DNA of 64,000 nt from Streptomyces sp. TLI_053 (GTDB lineage: Bacteria > Actinomycetota > Actinomycetes > Streptomycetales > Streptomycetaceae). Positions 59,166 to 64,000 of the stretch are shown here, piece by piece. The position numbers and the translations under genes were made by a program. Positions within the stretch are counted from its first letter, which is position 1; every line of letters begins with the position of its first letter. The notes beneath the pieces were generated by a model, which made no database searches, was not told the DNA's origin, and saw nothing but the letters and a program-made list of their open reading frames with translations. The DNA lies in assembly GCF_900105395.1 (NCBI RefSeq), contig NZ_LT629775.1, forward strand, positions 2,126,501 to 2,190,500, given 5' to 3'.

Positions 59166-61140
59166 GGCGCTGGTTCGCTCCTCGGTTCGGAAAGTCCCGG
59201 TCCGGACGGTCCCGGGGCGGCAGCTCCCGGGTCGGAAGCTCCCGGTCCGGCAGGACACCGGCCGGAAGCAGGTGCTTGGCGAAGGCGGCGGTCTGGGCGG
59301 CCACCCCGGTACCGGTCAGCCCGGTCTCCTCCAGGATCTCCCCGCGCGCGGCGTGCCCGAGGAACTCCTGCGGCAGGCCCAGCACCCGCACCGGGACGTC
59401 CACGTCGGCGTCCCGCAGCGCCTGGGCGATCGCCGTCCCGACGCCGCCGGCACGGCCGTTGTCCTCGACCGTGACCACCAGCCGGTGCCGGGCGGCGAGC
59501 TCGGGCAGGGCCGGGTCGACCGGCTTGACCCAGCGCGGGTCGACCACGGTCGCGGTGAACCCCTCGGCGAGCAGCAGCCGGGCCGCGTCCAGCCCGGCGG
59601 CGGCCGTGGTGCCGACGGTGACCAGCAGGATCTCCGGCAGCTCGCCGGTGCGCAGCAGCACGTCCACACCGCCGATCCGCTCGATCGCGGGAACGGCCGG
59701 GCCGATGGTCGCCTTCGGGAACCGCACCACGGTCGGGGCGTCGGAGACGTCCACGGCCTCGCGCAGCTGGGCGCGCAGTTCGTCGGCGTCGCGCGGGGCG
59801 GCGAGCCGCAGTCCGGGCACGACCTGGAGGATCGACATGTCCCACATGCCGTTGTGCGAGGCGCCGTCCGGGCCGGTCACGCCGGAGCGGTCCAGCACGA
59901 AGGTGACACCGAGCCGGTGCAGCGCGACGTCCATCAGCACCTGGTCGAAGGCCCGGTTGAGGAAGGTCGCGTAGACCGCCACCACCGGGTGCAGTCCGCC
60001 GGTGGCCAGACCGGCCGCGCTGGTGACGGCGTGCTGCTCGGCGATGCCCACGTCGAAGGTGCGCTCCGGGTACGCCTTGGCGAACTTCGCCAGGCCCACC
60101 GGCTGGAGCATCGCGGCGGTGATCGCCACCACGTCCGGACGTTCGGCGCCGACGGCCAGCAGCTCGTCGCCGAACACCGAGGTCCAGGAGACGCCGGTGC
60201 TGGGCGAGATCGGCAGGCAGGTGTAGGGGTCGATCGGGTTGACGGCGTGGAAGCGGTCCGCCTCGTCCCGCTCGGCGGGCAGGTAGCCGCGGCCCTTGAC
60301 GGTGAGGCAGTGCACGATCACCGGGCCGCCGAAGCCCCGGGCCTTGCCGAGCGCGGACTCCAGGGCGGCGAGGTCGTGGCCGTCGATCGGACCGAGGTAC
60401 TTGAGGCCGAGGTCCTCGAACATGCCCTGCGGCGCGAAGGCGTCCTTGAAGCCCTTCTTGGCACCGTGCAGCGCCTCGAAGATCGGCTGGCCGACCACCG
60501 GGGTGCGCTGCAGGGTGCCCTTGCCCCAGGACAGGAAGCGCTCGTAGCCCTGGGTGGTGCGCAGGGTGGCGAGGTGGTTGGCGAGGCCGCCGATGGTACG
60601 GGCGTAGGAGCGCTCGTTGTCGTTGACGACGATGACCAGCGGCCGGTCCTTGGCGGCGGCGATGTTGTTGAGCGCCTCCCAGGCGAGGCCGCCGGTGAGC
60701 GCGCCGTCGCCGATCACCGCGACGGTGTGCCGGTCGTGCTGGCCGAGCAGCTGGGCGGCCTTGGCCAGGCCGTCGGCGTAGGAGAGCGCGGTGGAGGCGT
60801 GCGAGTTCTCGACCAGGTCGTGCTCGGACTCGGCCCGCGAGGGGTAGCCGGACAGGCCGCCCTTCGTCCGCAGCCCCGAGAAGTCCTGGCGCCCGGTGAG
60901 CAGCTTGTGGACGTAGCTCTGGTGGCCGGTGTCCCAGACGATCCGGTCGTGCGGGGAGTCGAAGGCCCGGTGCAGGGCGATGGTCAGCTCGACCACGCCG
61001 AGGTTGGGGCCGAGATGGCCGCCGGTCCGGGTGACGGCGTCGATCAGGAACTCCCGGATCTCGCCGGCGAGCCGGGGCAGCTCGGTGGCCGGGAGGGCTC
61101 TCAGGTCCGCCGGGGATGTGACGCTGGAGAGCAGTGACAT
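59155..61140 (-). CDS. dxs: 1-deoxy-D-xylulose-5-phosphate synthase
   Basis: 661-residue thiamine-diphosphate enzyme, first step of the MEP isoprenoid pathway. Marks: [31 protein letters not shown], the TPP motif [16 protein letters not shown], and [15 protein letters not shown]. The C-terminal tail is an odd extension of charged repeats ([19 protein letters not shown]), encoded by repetitive DNA that overlaps the next gene. The ATG at 61140 follows GAGGTGA; a GTG at 61149 is inside that site. A cluster-linked copy probably boosts precursor supply for hopanoids. Confidence 0.95.
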   Translation of the reverse strand: MSLLSSVTSPADLRALPATELPRLAGEIREFLIDAVTRTGGHLGPNLGVVELTIALHRAFDSPHDRIVWDTGHQSYVHKLLTGRQDFSGLRTKGGLSGYPSRAESEHDLVENSHASTALSYADGLAKAAQLLGQHDRHTVAVIGDGALTGGLAWEALNNIAAAKDRPLVIVVNDNERSYARTIGGLANHLATLRTTQGYERFLSWGKGTLQRTPVVGQPIFEALHGAKKGFKDAFAPQGMFEDLGLKYLGPIDGHDLAALESALGKARGFGGPVIVHCLTVKGRGYLPAERDEADRFHAVNPIDPYTCLPISPSTGVSWTSVFGDELLAVGAERPDVVAITAAMLQPVGLAKFAKAYPERTFDVGIAEQHAVTSAAGLATGGLHPVVAVYATFLNRAFDQVLMDVALHRLGVTFVLDRSGVTGPDGASHNGMWDMSILQVVPGLRLAAPRDADELRAQLREAVDVSDAPTVVRFPKATIGPAVPAIERIGGVDVLLRTGELPEILLVTVGTTAAAGLDAARLLLAEGFTATVVDPRWVKPVDPALPELAARHRLVVTVEDNGRAGGVGTAIAQALRDADVDVPVRVLGLPQEFLGHAARGEILEETGLTGTGVAAQTAAFAKHLLPAGVLPDRELPTRELPPRDRPDRDFPNRGANQRHAG

Positions 61141-61215
61141 GGCTTTCACCTCACGACTCGGAGCGGTGCGGTGGTGCCCCCGCCCGCGGTCGGGCCGCGG
61201 CCTCGCGGGGTGGGG

Positions 61216-61273
61216 GTCCGGCCCGGGTGCGGCCCCGGGCCGGACGGGGCGGACGGCCGGTGGGCCGTCCGCC
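61216..61273 (-). other. Two back-to-back stem-loops in the hpnH-dxs spacer
   Basis: 61216-61245 (12-base perfect stem, six-base loop) and 61248-61273 (11-base stem, four-base loop) fill the middle of a 144-base spacer. On the minus strand no T tail follows. They could partly terminate or process the transcript between hpnH and dxs. Confidence 0.6.
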
Positions 61274-61284
61274 GACGGGTGCGG

Positions 61285-62310
61285 TCAGCGGCCCCGGTTG
61301 GAGCCGACGGTCTCGGTGAGCGCCCGCAGGGACTCCTTGAGGGAGCCCATGGTGGCGAGGACGGCGGTCGGCTCGTAGCCGCAGTGGGCCATGCAGTTGG
61401 AGCAGCGGGCGTCCTTGCCGCGTCCGTACTTGTCCCAGTCGGTCTTCTCGATCAGCTCGCGGTAGGTCGGCACATAGCCGTCGGACATCAGGTAGCAGGG
61501 CCGCTGCCAGCCGAAGAGCGAGTAGTTGGGGATGCCCCAGGCGGTGCACTCGAAGTCGACCTTGCCCTCCAGGAAGTCCAGGAAGAGCGGGCTGTGGTTG
61601 AGGCGCCAGCGGCGCCGGTTGCCGCCGGCGAAGGTCTTGCGGAACAGCTCCCGGGTCTGTTCGACGCCGAGGAAGTGCTCCTGGTCGGGGGCCTTCTCGT
61701 AGGCGAAGGCCGGGGAGATCATCATCTCGTCGACCTGGAGGTCGTCGTTGAGGTAGTCGAGCACGTCGATGATGGTCTGCGGGGTGTCGGTGTTGAAGAA
61801 GGTGGAGTTGGTGGTCACCCGGAAGCCGCGCCGCTTGGCCTCCTTGATCGCCTCCACCGCCTCGTCGAAGGTGCCCTCCTTCGCCACCGAGGCGTCGTGC
61901 CGCTCGCGCAGCCCGTCGATGTGCACGGTGAAGGTGAAGTACGGCGAGGGCGTGAACTTGTCCAGCTTCTTGCGCATCAGCAGCGCGTTGGTGCAGAGGA
62001 AGACGTACTTGCGGCGTTCGACCAGCTGACGGACGATCTCGTCGATCTGCGGGTGCATCAGTGGCTCGCCGCCCGCGATCGAGACCATCGGGGCGCCCGA
62101 CTCCAGGACCGCGCCGACCGCCTGGGCGACCGGCATCCGCTGCTTCAGCACCCCGGCCGGGTGCTGGATCTTGCCGCACCCCTCGCAGGCCAGGTTGCAG
62201 GCGAAGAGCGGTTCCAGTTCGACGATCAGCGGGAACTTGTCGCGTCGCTTGAGCTTCTGCTGCATGAGGTAGGTGCCGACCCGCACGGTCTGGCGCAACG
62301 GCATGGCCAT
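61285..62310 (-). CDS. hpnH: Hopanoid biosynthesis radical SAM protein HpnH
   Basis: 341 residues. The radical SAM CxxxCxxC motif is CNLACEGC; GGEPLMHPQI is the SAM-binding GGE, and the C-terminal cysteine group (CSNCMAHCGYEPT) is typical of HpnH. It joins the 5'-deoxyadenosyl radical to diploptene to give adenosylhopane. GGAGG lies ten bases before the first ATG (62310); a second ATG is two codons in. Starts two bases after hpnG. Confidence 0.95.
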   Translation of the reverse strand: MAMPLRQTVRVGTYLMQQKLKRRDKFPLIVELEPLFACNLACEGCGKIQHPAGVLKQRMPVAQAVGAVLESGAPMVSIAGGEPLMHPQIDEIVRQLVERRKYVFLCTNALLMRKKLDKFTPSPYFTFTVHIDGLRERHDASVAKEGTFDEAVEAIKEAKRRGFRVTTNSTFFNTDTPQTIIDVLDYLNDDLQVDEMMISPAFAYEKAPDQEHFLGVEQTRELFRKTFAGGNRRRWRLNHSPLFLDFLEGKVDFECTAWGIPNYSLFGWQRPCYLMSDGYVPTYRELIEKTDWDKYGRGKDARCSNCMAHCGYEPTAVLATMGSLKESLRALTETVGSNRGR

Positions 62311-62312
62311 GG

Positions 62313-63011
62313 CTAGCTCGCCTCCTGGGGGAGCGTCGAGGATGTGGGGTGGTGGTCGAGAGTGGCGGGCGAGGGCCGGTCCCGGCCCGCCCGGTCGTTC
62401 CGCAGGTGCCAGTCGACCAGGGCGGGCACCGTGGCGCGCAGCGTCCGCCAGGCGCGGACGCCGGCCGGCAGGGTCCCCGGGCGCAGCAGTTCCCGCTCGG
62501 GGGTGTCGACGACGACCCGCAGTACGGCCGCGGGCAGGCCGGGCCGCAGCTCGCTGAGGGCCGCCAGCACGGCGGCGGCCTCCATGTCGACGGCGAGCGC
62601 GCCCTGCAGGTGCAGGGCACGCCGTTCCAGGCCGCGCACCACGTGGTCGGCGGTGTGGTGCACGCCCGTGTGCGCGGTCAGGCCGCGCGCGGTCAGGGCC
62701 CGGGCGAGCCCGGGTCCCGAGCCGACGGCGAAGTGGTTGCCCTCGGCGTCGCGGACCCCGTCCGCGACGATCACGTCGCCGGGCGTGATGCCCGGGGCGA
62801 CCGAGGCGCCGAAGCCGGCCACCACGAGCGCCCCGTAGCCGCCGGGGGCGGCGGTCAGCAGCCGTCTGACGGCGAGCGAGGCCCGCCGCCGGCCGACGCC
62901 GGTCCGCACCACGACGGGTGGGCCGCCGGCCGCGCCGCGCCAGTCCCCGCCGCGCAGGGCCCACACCTCGGGGCCGAGCGCGCAGAGGACCAGCAGCGGG
63001 GCAGCGGTCAC
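62313..63011 (-). CDS. hpnG: Hopanoid-associated nucleoside phosphorylase HpnG
   Basis: 232 residues of the purine nucleoside phosphorylase/MTA-SAH nucleosidase fold: VVRTGVGRRRASLA, VVAGFGASVAPGITPGDVIV and ALAVDMEAAAVLAAL with the family's MEAAAV motif. It removes adenine from adenosylhopane. The GTG overlaps the shc stop (GTGA). The C-terminal 30 residues (after VDWHLRND) are Pro/Ser/Thr-rich and probably disordered. Confidence 0.9.
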   Translation of the reverse strand: MTAAPLLVLCALGPEVWALRGGDWRGAAGGPPVVVRTGVGRRRASLAVRRLLTAAPGGYGALVVAGFGASVAPGITPGDVIVADGVRDAEGNHFAVGSGPGLARALTARGLTAHTGVHHTADHVVRGLERRALHLQGALAVDMEAAAVLAALSELRPGLPAAVLRVVVDTPERELLRPGTLPAGVRAWRTLRATVPALVDWHLRNDRAGRDRPSPATLDHHPTSSTLPQEAS

Positions 63012-64000
63012 CGGGACGCCCCGATCTGCGGGGTACCGGAGGCCGGCCGCCCGGCCGCGGGACCGCCGTGCAGGTAGCGGCCGAGCGCGGTGACCGGGAA
63101 GACCAGCCGGTACAGGTGGTAGTTGATGGAGAAGTCCCACGGGAAGCCGGTTCCGGTGAACTGGGGCTCGTCCCAGGTGCCCTCGGGCAGCTGGGTGCGG
63201 ACCAGCCAGTCGACGCCGCGCTCGACGGCGGGGTTGGCCCGGCCGTCCGGTCCCTCGCCGGCCGCCAGCAGCGCCATCAGCGCCCAGGCGGTCTGCGAGG
63301 CGGTGGACTCGCCGCGCCCGGCCCAGCGCGCCGGGTCCTCGTAGGAGCGCATGTCCTCGCCCCATCCGCCGTCGGTGTTCTGGCGGTCCTCCAGCCAGCG
63401 GACCGCGCGGCGGATCGCCGGGTGCTCGGTGGGCACACCGACGGCGACCAGGGCGGGGAGCACCGAGCCGGTGCCGTAGATGTAGTTGGTGCCCCAGCGG
63501 CCGAACCAGGAGCCGTCCGCCTCCTGGTTGCGCAGCAGCCACTCGACGCCGCGCCGGGTGCGCGGGTCACGGGCCTTGCCGACCTCGGCCAGCATCTCCA
63601 CGACGTGGGCGGTGACGTCCGCCGACGGCGGGTCGACGACCTCGCCGAAGTCGCAGAACGGCAGCTTGTTCGCCAGGGTGCTGGTGTTGTCGACGTCGAA
63701 GGCGCCCCAGGCGCCGTTCTTGGACTGCATGCCGAGGTTCCACCGCACGCCCCGGTCGACGGATCCGGCGACCTTGGCCGGGTCCGGGTGGGCGACCCGG
63801 CACAGCGCCAGCACCACCTCGGCGGTGTCGTCGATGTCGGGGTAGGTGTCGTTCTCGAACTCGAACGCCCAGCCGCCGGGGGCGAGCGAGGGCCGCTGGA
63901 CGGACCAGTCGCCGCGCTTGGTGATCTCCTCGCCGAGCATCCAGTCGACGGCGGAGACCAGTGCGGGGTGGTCGGCCGGGAGTCCGGCGTCGACCAGGGC
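63008..64000 (-). CDS. shc: Squalene-hopene cyclase, C-terminal part (cut by window edge)
   Basis: At least 330 residues of the C-terminal half; the frame stays open to the end of the window, so the start is outside. The catalytic acid motif DIDDTAE (in YPDIDDTAEVV) is present, with QW repeats such as VEWLLRNQEADGSWFGRWG and VRWLEDRQNTDGGWGEDM, and SINYHLYRLVFPVTALGRY at the C terminus. Cyclises squalene to hopene at the membrane. First gene of the visible part of the hopanoid operon. Confidence 0.96.
   Translation of the reverse strand, partial: ALVDAGLPADHPALVSAVDWMLGEEITKRGDWSVQRPSLAPGGWAFEFENDTYPDIDDTAEVVLALCRVAHPDPAKVAGSVDRGVRWNLGMQSKNGAWGAFDVDNTSTLANKLPFCDFGEVVDPPSADVTAHVVEMLAEVGKARDPRTRRGVEWLLRNQEADGSWFGRWGTNYIYGTGSVLPALVAVGVPTEHPAIRRAVRWLEDRQNTDGGWGEDMRSYEDPARWAGRGESTASQTAWALMALLAAGEGPDGRANPAVERGVDWLVRTQLPEGTWDEPQFTGTGFPWDFSINYHLYRLVFPVTALGRYLHGGPAAGRPASGTPQIGASR

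Noticed and set aside
1..64000. tRNA, rRNA, insertion sequences or prophage genes
   Set aside because: None were recognised by eye on either strand; a tRNA scan and transposase search would settle it.

Overview
The window is high-GC actinobacterial DNA, almost certainly from the Streptomycetaceae (Streptomyces or Kitasatospora; the sequence seen here does not decide between them). Reasons: very high third-position GC, GTG/TTG starts, many 4-base stop/start overlaps (ATGA, GTGA), a MalR/MalEFG/AglA maltose locus, a secreted CBM2-FN3-FN3-GH18 chitinase, a WhiJ-like trio (DUF5753 regulator, HATPase, DUF397), a c-di-AMP riboswitch in front of an Rpf-type muralytic enzyme, and a hopanoid cluster. 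It looks like chromosome-arm or sub-arm sequence with mostly metabolic, transport and regulatory genes. I saw no tRNA, rRNA, insertion sequence, phage or CRISPR array.

Layout. 71-3311 (minus): translationally coupled operon DUF6421 - SDR - threonine-aldolase-like enzyme; 3573-6177 (plus): divergent amino-acid-type ABC importer, every junction a GTGA overlap. 6355-8097: two membrane proteins (DUF5134, M56 peptidase). 8183-11041: MarR regulator divergent from a DHA2-type MFS pump, then a TetR gene. 11117-13617: WhiJ-like regulator, anti-sigma-type HATPase and DUF397 protein, with shared TGCACGTGCA palindromes that recur, with one change, in the MarR/MFS promoter. 14132-19449: a CbiX-like protein, a Tat-exported G8/beta-helix protein, the riboswitch-controlled Rpf-LysM-NlpC/P60 hydrolase and an orphan VapB-like protein. 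19505-27061 (minus): galM, then malE-malF-malG-aglA-malR. malG has an out-of-frame start, and malR lies at the 3' end of the operon instead of divergent from it.

27431-31764: a large ATP-binding LuxR-family (LAL) regulator split by an in-frame amber codon, divergent from a class I terpene synthase, with two perfect palindromes between them. 32078-42723: aldehyde dehydrogenase, NTF2-like protein, EstB-type serine hydrolase, Nudix hydrolase, TetR regulator, a Pro/Ala-rich protein with 111-bp internal repeats, the chitinase with a DasR-like promoter box, and a spermidine-synthase-like protein. 42963-45707 (minus): LysR - cysteine dioxygenase - YeiH exporter, a plausible cysteine-to-sulfite disposal unit. 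45848-49304 (minus): small LapA-like membrane protein coupled to gluABCD. 49475-53147 (minus): heterodimeric ABC exporter in which the two ATPase halves have lost complementary motifs.

53417-57621: aldo/keto reductase, a single polypeptide carrying two MarR domains, a FabG-type SDR, an I78 inhibitor-like peptide and a DUF6343 membrane protein. 57753-64000 (minus): hopanoid cluster shc (cut by the window edge) - hpnG - hpnH - dxs - aminotransferase (hpnO-like). Shc makes the hopene skeleton, HpnH and HpnG add and process the adenosyl/ribosyl side chain, the aminotransferase makes the amino-hopanoid and Dxs supplies isoprenoid precursor. The ispG copy known between hpnH and dxs in S. coelicolor is absent here.

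The most unusual items are the tandem-MarR fusion, the complementary-degenerate ABC exporter, the amber-split LAL regulator beside a terpene synthase, the shared WhiJ-type palindrome, the malG frame break, and the uncharacterised DUF6421 operon.
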